Shown: positions 36,421 to 47,224, numbered from the stretch's first letter. The stretch: DNA of 64,000 nt from Nonomuraea turkmeniaca (GCF_005889735.1 NZ_VCKY01000001.1:79657-143656), one strand, 5' to 3'. A program made the numbers and translations. Notes: generated by a model from the letters alone, not told the origin.

Positions 36421-37393
36421 GCTGCTTCGCGCCGCCGGCGGGCACAGTGCGCTGAGCGCCCGGCTCGCCGAAGAAGCCGGTTTCGATCTCATCTGGTCGA
36501 GCGGATTGGAGATCTCCGCGACGGCAGGTGTCCCGGACGCCAATATCCTGACCATGTCAGAATTCCTTGAGGTCGCCGCCGCGATGGCCGGCGCGGTGTC
36601 GATACCGGTGCTCGCGGACTGCGACTCGGGATTCGGCAACGCGAGCAATGTCGCGCATATGGTTCGCGTCTACGAGGCCCGCGGCGTGGCGGGCATCTGC
36701 ATCGAAGACAAGCTGTTCCCCAAACTGAACAGCTTCCTGGACGGGGACCACGAGCTCGCCTCGCCCGCGGATTTCGCGGCCAAGATCCGGGCCGCGGTGG
36801 AGTGCCGCCGCAGCAGTGAACTCGTCGTCGTGGCCAGGATCGAGGCGCTGATCTCGGGTCGTGGCCTGGACGAAGCCCTCTACCGTGCCCGGGTGTACGA
36901 GCGCGCGGGCGCCGACGCGCTCCTGATCCACTCGAAGCAACAGGACCCGGAAGAGGTCTTCGCCTTTCGGGACAGGTACCGCGGAGAGCTGCCCGTCATC
37001 GTGGTGCCGACCACCTACCACCACGTCACGACCGCCGAGTTGGCCAGCCGCGGCTTCAGCATGGTCATTTACGCCAATCACGCCCTGCGCAGCTCGATCA
37101 TGGCCATGCGACAGACCTTTGCCAAGATCATGCAGGACGGCACCAGCGAGAACGTCGAAACGACCATAGCCTCCCTGAAGGAGGTCTTCGACCTTCAGGG
37201 GGTCCAGCAGATGTCCGAACGGCAGGAACGGGTCGAAGCCCTCGGCCGTGAACTGACAGAGGTCGATGGCGCAGCCGGTTCAGTACCACCGGCCGTTTTC
37301 ACGAAGATAGCGGGGCAGGCTCCCCGGATAGATCGTCCCCAGGGCGGTCCGGGTCTCGGGAGTGACCCGGCCGCCGATGCGCAGGCTCAGTAG
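36383..37393 (+). CDS. pepM: phosphoenolpyruvate mutase
   Basis: About 336 residues. The preferred start is TTG 36383 with GGAG six bases upstream; GTG 36389 is possible. It belongs to the isocitrate-lyase superfamily and contains the PEP-mutase signature EDKLFPKLNSF with the gating-loop Lys and Asn, which separates it from related C-C lyases. ILADCDSGFGNASNV holds metal-binding Asp residues, and VVARIEALI and HSKQQDPEEV are conserved blocks. The enzyme forms the C-P bond (PEP to phosphonopyruvate) and defines phosphonate biosynthesis. The last roughly 40 residues exceed the usual C-terminus and overlap the convergent oxygenase gene by 114 bp. Confidence 0.96.
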   Translation: MTVSLRTALRSGKLLRAAGGHSALSARLAEEAGFDLIWSSGLEISATAGVPDANILTMSEFLEVAAAMAGAVSIPVLADCDSGFGNASNVAHMVRVYEARGVAGICIEDKLFPKLNSFLDGDHELASPADFAAKIRAAVECRRSSELVVVARIEALISGRGLDEALYRARVYERAGADALLIHSKQQDPEEVFAFRDRYRGELPVIVVPTTYHHVTTAELASRGFSMVIYANHALRSSIMAMRQTFAKIMQDGTSENVETTIASLKEVFDLQGVQQMSERQERVEALGRELTEVDGAAGSVPPAVFTKIAGQAPRIDRPQGGPGLGSDPAADAQAQ

Positions 37394-38653
37394 CCGGCAT
37401 GCGTCGGGCCGCTCCGACGCGAACGCGACCTCCACGAAGGGTTTGAGGTAGGCCGAGTCTCCGGGATCCAGCCGGTCGCGAAATGACCGGCCCTCGAACC
37501 GCCAGGCCAGGTCGGCGGTCTGGGAGCTCACGTTGTAGACGTATTGATGCTGGTACGTCCGCAAAGAAGAAGACGACGGCGCCACACGATCGGCAGCGGC
37601 CAGTGGGATGATCTCCAATGCCCGGGTATGCGGGTGGAGGCTGCTCCCCGCGAGCTCCCTGATCCGATAGGCGGCCTGCGGCGATGACGGATAGCGCCAC
37701 TCCCTGGCCTCGCCGGCGCGGCAGTGCCGGATCGAGCCGACGACGTCCCTCTTGATCGGCATCAGATCGCGGGGTGAGACCCGCAGGGCCACCGCCAGAC
37801 GCGTGATCTCCTCCGGCGCGGGCGCGACGGCCCCGTCGAGCAGGTCGGCGACACGTTCCTCCGAGAGTCCGGAAAGCGCCGCGAGCCGGTCGGCGGGAAG
37901 CGCGAGGGCGTTGAGGAAGTCCTGAAGAATGGCGGGAAAGGTGAGACCGCCGGGCGCGCGCGCGAAGTTCGCGGCGGTCTCGGCGCCGAGCGCGGCAAGC
38001 TCACGCTGAGCGTCGCCCACTAACTCCCCGCCGTAGGTGAGCGCCAGGATGTACGCCTCTTCACCGGCGCTGCGCGAGGTGAAGGTGTGCGGGGAGTACG
38101 GAACGCCCCACACCGAATCACCGGTGTCCATGCGCAGGACCCGGTCGCCCTCGGGCTCACGGACGTAATAGTTCACCGGCCCAACGAAGTAGGTGAACTG
38201 GTAGAGAAGATGGCCTTTGTTCCATCTGACACCCGGGTGAGCGGGATCATCATCGTCGACCACCGAGAGCATCTTGATCCACTCGGGCCGGAACGACGCC
38301 ACCCGCGACATGGCCGTGTCGCGGTACTCGTAGTAGTCGATCCCCCCGCGCGTCAGCACCCTCGCCGAAGCGATGGAGTCCGCCAGCCGGTGGATGACCA
38401 CGCCGTCCGGGCAGTCGTCACGCCAGGGCAGGAGATCGGCTTCGTTGACCGGCCAGACGGCGGCAGCCCGGCGGACCAGCTCCCCCGGGACGGCTCGCCG
38501 GCCCTCGGCGTAGGCGGCGAAATCCGCCACGGACACCCCGAGATCGGCGGCCGCCGCCGCGTCGTCACGCTTGAGATCGTTGGCCGCACTCCGGAGCAGC
38601 GCCGCGCCGCGGAGACGGAACCCCTCCTCGTCCACTGGCTCGTCGCCGCTCAT
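37280..38653 (-). CDS. HEPD/MPnS-family non-heme iron oxygenase with 2-His-1-Gln site
   Basis: A 457-residue protein from ATG 38653 (4-bp overlap with the dehydrogenase gene). Architecture: helix-turn-helix (about 30-76), cupin (about 85-210), a second helix-turn-helix (LALPADRLAALSGLSEERVA) and a second, degenerate cupin. This tandem layout is that of hydroxyethylphosphonate dioxygenase and methylphosphonate synthase. In the first cupin I see H148 and Q152 in KGHLLYQF, and H189 in GVPYSPHTF. HEPD of Streptomyces viridochromogenes has a Glu six residues before its last His, and here that place is Gly183. H-x3-Q plus a distant His fits the 2-His-1-Gln site known for MPnS and S. albus HEPD. The product would be hydroxymethylphosphonate or methylphosphonate. 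Confidence 0.82.
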   Translation of the reverse strand: MSGDEPVDEEGFRLRGAALLRSAANDLKRDDAAAAADLGVSVADFAAYAEGRRAVPGELVRRAAAVWPVNEADLLPWRDDCPDGVVIHRLADSIASARVLTRGGIDYYEYRDTAMSRVASFRPEWIKMLSVVDDDDPAHPGVRWNKGHLLYQFTYFVGPVNYYVREPEGDRVLRMDTGDSVWGVPYSPHTFTSRSAGEEAYILALTYGGELVGDAQRELAALGAETAANFARAPGGLTFPAILQDFLNALALPADRLAALSGLSEERVADLLDGAVAPAPEEITRLAVALRVSPRDLMPIKRDVVGSIRHCRAGEAREWRYPSSPQAAYRIRELAGSSLHPHTRALEIIPLAAADRVAPSSSSLRTYQHQYVYNVSSQTADLAWRFEGRSFRDRLDPGDSAYLKPFVEVAFASERPDACRLLSLRIGGRVTPETRTALGTIYPGSLPRYLRENGRWY

Positions 38654-39753
38654 AGGACAGCCGCCAGAGCCCGGCAGACCGAGTCCCGGTCGAGGTCCAC
38701 CGGGTTGTTCCCGGCCCGGCCGCGCACACCCATCCCGGCCGCGACCAGGTCGGCCAGGTCCGCCGGACCGACCCCGTAGCCGCTGAGCTCGGCGGGCCAC
38801 GCGTGCCGGCGCAGATGGCCGGCGATCACACCGGTCATCCGCCCCTCTGCCGGGCCCAGCAGGTGGACCACCTCGTCGATGACGGCACGCGACGGGCCGT
38901 CCGACCTGTCCCGGTTGTAGTCAAGAAGCCAGCGGAGGTTGAGCATACAAGCCACTCCATGCGGGATTCCGAAGCGGATGGTCAGCGCGTAGGCGAAGGC
39001 GTGGGCGGCGGTCGTCCGGGTGATCGCAATGGCCCGGCCTGCGGCCAGGGCCCCGGCGATGAGGCGTTCGCGGAGCTCCAGGCACGGGTCTTTCAGTGAT
39101 TCGCCGAGCAGCGGCGACAACAGCGCCAGGGCCTCACGGGCCAGGGCTCGGGACGCGTCGGTGGCCCGCCGGCTCCAGTACGACTCCACGGCATGGCTCA
39201 CCGCGTCAAAGAGGCCGCTGGTCGTCACGTCGTGCGGGCACGACGCCATCAGGTACGGATCCACGATCGTTGTCTCGGCGCCGACCCTCGGATGATCCAG
39301 AGAGTGCTTGTGGCCCCCGTCGTACATCGTGGCGAAGCCGGTCACCTCGCTGCCACTACCCGCTGTGGTGGAGACGAGGATCAGCGGCAGACTCTCCGCC
39401 ACGAACCGGTCGGCATCTCCGAGCAGGCCGGCGAGCGCTGCGGCCGGGTCCGCCGGCAACAACCGGACAGCCTTGGCGACGTCCATCGCGCTGCCGCCAC
39501 CGACCCCCAGGATCAGATCAGGTTGCCGGAGCTCCCTCGCCCGGCACCCCTCGACGACCTGGTCGAGCCGCGGATTCGAGGTGAAGTCCGAGAACGCCCA
39601 CCAGTCGAGGCCCGCCAGGGCACGCTCGGCGTCGATCGACCGGAGCGCGCGGTCCGTCGCGACCACGAGCGGCCTGCGGGTGCGATACCGGGCGAGGACC
39701 GTCCTGAGGACGGCCGCCGTGCCTGGGCCGACCAGGAGTTCGGGAAGGCTCAT
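38650..39753 (-). CDS. iron-containing alcohol dehydrogenase, probable phosphonoacetaldehyde reductase
   Basis: A 367-residue enzyme. The nucleotide loop is ILGVGGGSAMDVAKAVRLLP, with TTAGSGSEVTGFAT next. The metal ligands are the Asp and His of GLFDAVSHAVES and the two His of TTAAHAFAYAL and FGIPHGVACML. In phosphonate clusters this family reduces phosphonoacetaldehyde to 2-hydroxyethylphosphonate, the substrate of the oxygenase encoded next. It overlaps the genes on both sides by 4 bp, so stoichiometric co-expression is likely. The role is inferred from family and context. Confidence 0.9.
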   Translation of the reverse strand: MSLPELLVGPGTAAVLRTVLARYRTRRPLVVATDRALRSIDAERALAGLDWWAFSDFTSNPRLDQVVEGCRARELRQPDLILGVGGGSAMDVAKAVRLLPADPAAALAGLLGDADRFVAESLPLILVSTTAGSGSEVTGFATMYDGGHKHSLDHPRVGAETTIVDPYLMASCPHDVTTSGLFDAVSHAVESYWSRRATDASRALAREALALLSPLLGESLKDPCLELRERLIAGALAAGRAIAITRTTAAHAFAYALTIRFGIPHGVACMLNLRWLLDYNRDRSDGPSRAVIDEVVHLLGPAEGRMTGVIAGHLRRHAWPAELSGYGVGPADLADLVAAGMGVRGRAGNNPVDLDRDSVCRALAAVL

Positions 39754-40796
39754 GGGTTTCGGGCCCGCGGGCTGTGAAGAAGGGCCGTGGCCAGATCAGC
39801 GGCGGCCTCGTCGAGGATCGAGCCGGCGTCACGGATCGCCTCGGCGGTCCCCGGCCGGTAGTCGGTGAAAGGGACGACAACGGTGCCGGGACGGAGCGCG
39901 CCGGCCGCGTGCCGGTCCACGGAGCCGGCGATCAGCCCACCTCGGACCTTCTCGCCGCGGCCGGTCAGCAGCCGGTAGGTCCCCTTGCCGAGCAGGCTCG
40001 TCCGGTCGAAGCGGCCTTCGCCCGTGACGACGATGTCCGCGCGCGAGAGCGGATCGTCCAGTCCCAGCAGTTCGCTCATCACCGTGAATCCGGGCGCGCA
40101 ACGTGCACCGAACACCGCCAGGGCCCCGGCCAGCCCGCCGCCGGAACCACCGCACCGCACCGCGTCGGCGTCCCGGCCGGTGACGTCACGGTAACGTTCC
40201 CCCAGCCGTTCCAGCTGGGCGCTGAGCCGGGGGATCTCCTCGTCGGTCGCGCCCTTCTGCCGGGCGAAGTGCCGGACCGCGTCGGTGAACAGGATGTCCA
40301 CGTCGCCCGCGACGCGGACCTCCGCCCGAACGGGTGACCAGGACAGTGCCTCGATCGCCCCGAGCCCTCCGTCCACGGTGACGGTGTCGCCGATCGTGAC
40401 GATGATTCGCTCATGGCCCATATGGCAGGCGATGCCGATGAGCTCCCCCACCCCTCGGGTGGTGGACTGCAGCGGGCGGAGCCCCGTTCCGGCCCGCGAC
40501 CAGCCGCACACATCGGCGGCCTCGATGACCGCGGTCCCATCGGGCAGGGCCGCCCATCTTGCCGGCACCGGATCGCCATAAGGGCCGGTGACCTCCGAGC
40601 GGTGGAGCACCGCACCCCGATGTTCCGCCAGGATCCTCAGCGTCCCCTGGCCTCCGTCGGTCAGTGGCATCGCGAGGACGTCCAGGGAAGGATCCAGCCG
40701 GCGCATGGCCCGTGAGACCGCGGACGCCACTTCTTCCCCGGTCAGCGATCCACGGAACTTGTCAGGGAGGACGACCACCCGTAAGCCGCCGGTCAT
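39750..40796 (-). CDS. glycerate-kinase-family enzyme
   Basis: A 348-residue protein. VVVLPDKFRGSLTGEEVASA at the N-terminus and PLTDGGQGTLRIL match the type I glycerate 2-kinase fold (GarK/GlxK). The second signature is present in altered form (VTIGDTVTVDGGLGAIEAL; many homologues have GGSATNDGGAG), and DIVVTGEGRFDRTSLLGKGT is the conserved C-terminal block. In this cluster it probably phosphorylates a hydroxylated phosphonate or a glycerate-like unit rather than housekeeping glycerate. I recall glycerate-kinase-like enzymes in other phosphonate clusters (dehydrophos), but the substrate here is unknown. Confidence 0.85.
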   Translation of the reverse strand: MTGGLRVVVLPDKFRGSLTGEEVASAVSRAMRRLDPSLDVLAMPLTDGGQGTLRILAEHRGAVLHRSEVTGPYGDPVPARWAALPDGTAVIEAADVCGWSRAGTGLRPLQSTTRGVGELIGIACHMGHERIIVTIGDTVTVDGGLGAIEALSWSPVRAEVRVAGDVDILFTDAVRHFARQKGATDEEIPRLSAQLERLGERYRDVTGRDADAVRCGGSGGGLAGALAVFGARCAPGFTVMSELLGLDDPLSRADIVVTGEGRFDRTSLLGKGTYRLLTGRGEKVRGGLIAGSVDRHAAGALRPGTVVVPFTDYRPGTAEAIRDAGSILDEAAADLATALLHSPRARNP

Positions 40797-41335
40797 GGCG
40801 TCGGATGGGAGCGGGCTACCGCGAGCAGCGCCGCGACAGTCCGCGCTTCATGGATCTCGCCGTTCAGGCACATGCGCACAGCGTCGTCCAGCTGAAGCGT
40901 CACCGGCTTGATGCTGTGCTCCTCATCGCCCTCGAGCGGATCGGGCGACAACGCCGTCGCCAGGAATATCTCGGTCCGCTGAGACAGATAGCCGGGGCTG
41001 ACGCTGAGCGTGCAGAGATGCCCGAGATCGCCGCGGAGCCCAAGCTCCTCACGCAGTTCGCGGCCCGCGGCCTCGGCGGGGGTCTCTCCCGCATCGATCC
41101 GCCCTTTGGGCAGGCAGAGCGCACGTTCGCCGGTCGCCCCGAAGTACTCCTCCACCAGATGGACCCGGTGTTCAGCGTCGATCGCGACGATCGCGACGCT
41201 GTCGTCCTTCTGGATGACCTCCCAGGTGACGACCCGGTCGGCGGCGATCCTGATGTCCCGCTCGACGACTGTGAGCCGGCGACCGCGGAACACCTCGCGC
41301 TCCGCGACGACCTCCTCCTCTTCGAAGTCAGCCAA
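40793..41335 (-). CDS. NUDIX hydrolase (ADP-ribose pyrophosphatase-like)
   Basis: About 180 residues. The start is set at TTG 41335 by an AGGAGG at 41342-41347, six bases upstream. The Nudix box GRIDAGETPAEAAGRELREE then LGL fits G-x5-E-x7-REUxEExGU. The N-terminal strand domain (EREVFRGRRLTVVERDIRI) is that of NudF-like ADP-sugar pyrophosphatases. In the cluster it may hydrolyse a nucleotide-activated phosphonate or sugar, or detoxify by-products. It overlaps the esterase stop by 8 bp and the kinase start by 4 bp. Confidence 0.88.
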   Translation of the reverse strand: MADFEEEEVVAEREVFRGRRLTVVERDIRIAADRVVTWEVIQKDDSVAIVAIDAEHRVHLVEEYFGATGERALCLPKGRIDAGETPAEAAGRELREELGLRGDLGHLCTLSVSPGYLSQRTEIFLATALSPDPLEGDEEHSIKPVTLQLDDAVRMCLNGEIHEARTVAALLAVARSHPTP

Positions 41336-42302
41336 TTCCCGCCTCCTGGGACAACCACCGGTGCTGGTCGGCCAGGTGGTGGGCTTCTCCGCTCTCGTGG
41401 CCGTTCCAGGCGTACACGGTGATCTCCTTCCGGCCGCCATAGGAGTTGAAACATCCGTAGACCCCCAACGGCGGGCAGGTCTCGTCAAGGAGGGCGACGC
41501 CGAAATGGGCAGGACAGCGGGCCGCGCGAACCAGATTGACCACGTCGAAGTAGCCGAGTGTGGCCAACGCCTGGTCGGCCAGGCTCCGGTGGGTGCGGCA
41601 CCACTTGACGAGCTCGGGGTAGGGACCCGTTACCGCGGCCCGGGCGGAGTTCCGGATGTCGCACAGGAAAGGCACGTTCGGCATGGTCGCTGCGACCCCG
41701 GGGTGCAAGGACGCCGTGGCGAGTGACAGCGCGCCACCCTGGCTGGTGCCTGTGGTGACCAGCTTGGCAGGGTCACTGTGGGGGAGTTCGGCGGCGGCGT
41801 CCACGGCGCGGACCGCATCGGTGAACAGCCGGCGATAGTAGTAGTCCTCTCGCGACGTCACACCATCGGTGAGGAAGCCGGGCACGTGGGGCCTGCCGGG
41901 CGAGCCGGGATCGCCGGTGTCGCCGACCCGCCAGGAACTGCCCTGGCCGCGGGTGTCCATGATCAGGTGTGGATGGCCCGAGGCGGACCAGAACAACAGC
42001 TCATGCGGCAGGCCGCGACCGCCCCCGTAGCCGATGAACTCGATGATCGTCGCAGCGCCGGGCTCCGGCTCGCGCGGGACCAGGTACCACGCCTTGATCG
42101 GATGACCGCCGAAGCCGGCGAACGTCACGTCGTACACCGACACCGTCCGCAGCGGGGTGTCGGTCACCGGTACCGCCGTCACGGCCAACGGAAACTGGGC
42201 GGCCTCCGCGAGGGTCTTCTGCCAGAACTCCTCCAAGTCCTCCGGCACTGGCAGCGTCGGCCGGTAGGAGGCCAGTTCGTGCGCGGGAATGTCGAAGAAC
42301 AT
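41328..42302 (-). CDS. acetylxylan-esterase/cephalosporin-C-deacetylase family hydrolase
   Basis: A 324-residue alpha/beta hydrolase of the AXE1 family. The N-terminus ELASYRPTLPVPEDLEEFWQ is the family opening. PHLIMDTRGQGSSW and RLFTDAVRAVDAA are conserved blocks. The nucleophile is the Ser of TTGTSQGGALSLA. The acid is the Asp in ALLDETCPP and the His is in AWNGHESGE. Such enzymes remove O-acetyl groups from sugars or drugs. Here it may remove a protecting acetyl group or act in self-resistance. No signal peptide, so it is cytoplasmic. Confidence 0.9.
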   Translation of the reverse strand: MFFDIPAHELASYRPTLPVPEDLEEFWQKTLAEAAQFPLAVTAVPVTDTPLRTVSVYDVTFAGFGGHPIKAWYLVPREPEPGAATIIEFIGYGGGRGLPHELLFWSASGHPHLIMDTRGQGSSWRVGDTGDPGSPGRPHVPGFLTDGVTSREDYYYRRLFTDAVRAVDAAAELPHSDPAKLVTTGTSQGGALSLATASLHPGVAATMPNVPFLCDIRNSARAAVTGPYPELVKWCRTHRSLADQALATLGYFDVVNLVRAARCPAHFGVALLDETCPPLGVYGCFNSYGGRKEITVYAWNGHESGEAHHLADQHRWLSQEAGIG

Positions 42303-42313
42303 GGGTTCCTCCG

Positions 42314-43657
42314 TCAGGTGTTCTCTGCTGATCCGGCTACCAGTGCTGCGACGGAGAACCCGTCGAGAATGGCGTCTCCCATCGAGCCGTAGGTCCATCT
42401 CCCGTACCGGCCGCACGAGTGGACTCCCGCTTCCGCGAGCCACGGAAGGATCGTGTCGATGGCCTTCTCCCTGGCGTCGTCGAACACGATGTAGGCATGA
42501 TCCACTTTGTGGTGCTCCATGAACAGCACATCGGCGGCTGACCCGATCGCGCCGATCTTCAGCAGCGCGTCGACGATGTCCGGGTCCGCCACCGGGCCCT
42601 TCTGGTCGGCGATCTCCACCCAGAGGCTCGCGCCACCCGGCGGCGCCATCCGTGGTGCGGCGTTCGTGTACACGCCCATCCGATAGAAGGGAATGTCCGG
42701 CTCCGGGGTGTACACCCAATGTTCCCGCAGCGGGGACGGCGCCCGCAGGGCTATGTTCGCGTAGCGCATCGCACTCGATCGCAGCGTGCGGCGCGCGTCC
42801 CTGATGTGCTCGGGCAGCCCCGGAATACGGTCGAGCAGGTCGGACAGCGGGATCGTGGAGACGAGCGCCCGCCAGCCCAGCCAATCCGCCGACCCGCTGA
42901 GCCGGATCCGCCTCCTGTCGAGATCGACCTCCTCCAGCGAGGTCGACATCTGGATGTCGAAACCGTCACGGCTCCTGCAGGCCGCCAGCATCGCCTCCGG
43001 CAGGAGGCCGATGCCGCCCTGAGCGGGGTAAAGGAAGCGGGCGTTGTATCCGAATCGATCATTCCGGACCCCGAGCGCCCCACCGAGCACCTGCGCGGTG
43101 CTCGGCATCGGAAAGTAGTCCTTCAGCCATTCGGTGCGCAGCTCGTCCAGCGCGATCCCCTGGAACTTCTTGGAGTAGTACGGCACGAAGAAATGCCGCG
43201 CCATGCCCCGCCCGAAGCGCTCGACGACGAAATCCTCGAAACTCATCTCCGCCGGCGCTCCCCGCCGCCGGCGCATGCGCGCCGCCGCGAAACCGGCCAG
43301 GCACTGCAGACGACTCGGCCACGGCAGCCCATGGATATTCGCCTGGAACGGGTACGTGATCATCCTGCCGTCGAGCCACACCGTGGCCCTGCGCTCGAGG
43401 CGGGCCAGGTTGTCCTCTCCCAGCAACCCGAGCACCAGCTCCTTGAGCGGTTCCTCGCGCAGGTGCAGCCAGTGCCCTGTCACGTCGAAAGTGAAGCCGT
43501 CGCGTCCTCGGCTCCGCGCCTTCCCGCCGACCGCCTCGTCCCGCTCCACCACGACGACGCGTTCCCGCTCCAGTCGCATCGCGGCGGCCAACCCCGTCAG
43601 CCCGGCTCCGACCACCACCACAGGTTCCCCCGGGATTTCCGGAACTCCCCGTTCCAA
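42314..43657 (-). CDS. FAD-dependent amine-oxidase-fold oxidoreductase (protoporphyrinogen oxidase / UDP-galactopyranose mutase-like)
   Basis: About 447 residues. TTG 43657 is the longest start, but GTG 43621 after GGGGGAACCT is equally likely. The dinucleotide motif VVVVGAGLTGLAAAMRLE is at the very start, then VVVERDEAVGGKARS and the DVTGHWLHL block. The C-terminal FAD contact is SMGDAILDGFSVAALVAG. Similar proteins in other clusters act on nucleotide-sugar or small metabolites, with PPYYSKKF-like FVPYYSKKFQGI as in the mutases. First gene of the minus-strand operon, 11 bp upstream of the esterase. Exact reaction unknown. Confidence 0.85.
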   Translation of the reverse strand: MERGVPEIPGEPVVVVGAGLTGLAAAMRLERERVVVVERDEAVGGKARSRGRDGFTFDVTGHWLHLREEPLKELVLGLLGEDNLARLERRATVWLDGRMITYPFQANIHGLPWPSRLQCLAGFAAARMRRRRGAPAEMSFEDFVVERFGRGMARHFFVPYYSKKFQGIALDELRTEWLKDYFPMPSTAQVLGGALGVRNDRFGYNARFLYPAQGGIGLLPEAMLAACRSRDGFDIQMSTSLEEVDLDRRRIRLSGSADWLGWRALVSTIPLSDLLDRIPGLPEHIRDARRTLRSSAMRYANIALRAPSPLREHWVYTPEPDIPFYRMGVYTNAAPRMAPPGGASLWVEIADQKGPVADPDIVDALLKIGAIGSAADVLFMEHHKVDHAYIVFDDAREKAIDTILPWLAEAGVHSCGRYGRWTYGSMGDAILDGFSVAALVAGSAENT

Positions 43658-44043
43658 AGATCACCGCCCTGATCCCGCCGCGAGTCGCTCCCCAGAATGT
43701 ACGACGGCACCGGAGCCCTGGCCATACATGGATTCGGCCAGAGCCTGCCCACCTGCTGGATCCGGTCGGCCGGCGCGTGAACCGTGCTGGCGGCGGACGA
43801 ACCGCCGGCACGCTGGTGCCTTCCATGCCGCGTGGCGAAACAGGGGACCGAACCGGTCAGGAATCGAGAAGCGCCGGCCCCCGAGCCGCACCTAGTGTGA
43901 CCGGCATGGACCTCACCAGTCGCTAGACCCCGCATGACGACCCGGACGCCTCTCTGGCCTTGTACCGCGACACCCGCGGCCGGGCGGCTTCCCGTGTCCT
44001 TGACCAGACAATCCCCACCAGACCTACGACCTCAGGAGTGACC
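43658..44043. other. 386-bp gene-free stretch at the right edge of the phosphonate operon
   Basis: It should contain the promoter of the minus-strand operon and that of the plus-strand VOC gene. I see no operator of known type and no convincing open frame. A tiny frame MDLTSR-stop at 43906-43926 is preceded by a plausible -10/+1 layout but is too short to call. Confidence 0.35.
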
Positions 44044-44400
44044 ATGACCGGCTCGTCCACCCAGGGAATCAAGACCGTGCTGCATCCCGTGTCCGACCTG
44101 GCGAAGGCCAAGGAGGTGTACGCCGCCCTGCTCGGCGTCCCGCCGCAGGCCGACTCGTCCTACTACGTCGGCTTCGAGGCCGAGGGCCAGCACATCGGGC
44201 TGGTGCCGGGCGGCGCGTCGCAGGGTATGACCTCGCCGGTGGCCTACTGGCACGTGCCCGACATCGAGGCGAAGCTCGCCGAGGTGACCGCCGCCGGTGC
44301 CACCGTGAAGGAGCCCGTACGGGACGTAGGTGGCGGCCGCCTGGTCGCCACCGTCACCGACCCCGATGGCAACGTCCTCGGGCTGCTCCAGGACCGATGA
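44044..44400 (+). CDS. VOC-superfamily (glyoxalase-fold) protein
   Basis: A 118-residue protein from ATG 44044 with CAGGAG five bases before. TVLHPVSDLAKAKEVYAALL and GVPPQADSSYYVGFEAEG form the first beta-alpha-beta-beta-beta module; YWHVPDIEAKLAEVTAAGAT and VTDPDGNVLGLLQD form the second. Metal ligand positions (His14-like in LHPV, a Glu near the end) are not all evident. It could be a dioxygenase-like or drug-binding resistance protein, but nothing specific can be said. Confidence 0.85.
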   Translation: MTGSSTQGIKTVLHPVSDLAKAKEVYAALLGVPPQADSSYYVGFEAEGQHIGLVPGGASQGMTSPVAYWHVPDIEAKLAEVTAAGATVKEPVRDVGGGRLVATVTDPDGNVLGLLQDR

Positions 44401-44552
44401 CCGCCGACCCCCCGCTCCCAAGCAGCGGATGACCGGTTCGACCCACGTGGCCGGAAGCCCAGAGGCTCCACGGGGTCGAAGCGAAGGGAACCAGACGTAT
44501 CCTCAAACCTGGCCAGATCACGCCAGGCGCCCGCGAAACAGATGGAGACACG

Positions 44553-46943
<2,391 letters not shown>

Positions 46944-46949
46944 CCGACG

Positions 46950-47105
46950 TGCCGACGGCCGTCACCGTCGCGTGCTTCGCGCTCGGCGGACCGCTCACCA
47001 CGGCGCTGGGCCCGGGGGCGACGCTCGGCGGCTCCAGGACTCGTCACCGTGGCGCTCGGGGCCCTCGCGTGCGTCCTGCTGCTGACCCGGCGCCGGAACC
47101 AGTGA
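46950..47105 (+). pseudogene. decayed membrane transporter fragment after the UvrA2 gene
   Basis: In one frame the DNA reads TAVTVACFALGGPLTTALGP; after an apparent frame slip a second frame gives LVTVALGALACVLLLTRRRN and a TGA at 47103-47105. This hydrophobic, Arg-tailed ending is what the last helix of an MFS transporter looks like. No start or earlier helices remain. A drug transporter once linked to the UvrA2 gene is a plausible origin. Confidence 0.4.
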
Positions 47106-47224
47106 GCCATGACCCCATGCTCACGTCCCGAGGCTGACCACGTGCCCCCTGCTCGGCCTTCGTCGCGGTGCGTGCCGGCGGCACGCCGTGCTCAGGGATG
47201 CCGCCCGGGCGCTCGACCAGCAGG

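Noticed and set aside
38653..38800. Longer N-terminus of the phosphonate oxygenase
   Set aside because: The extra residues are antisense-like Gly/Arg/Pro repeats inside the dehydrogenase gene; ATG 38653 gives the normal ATGA coupling and family length.
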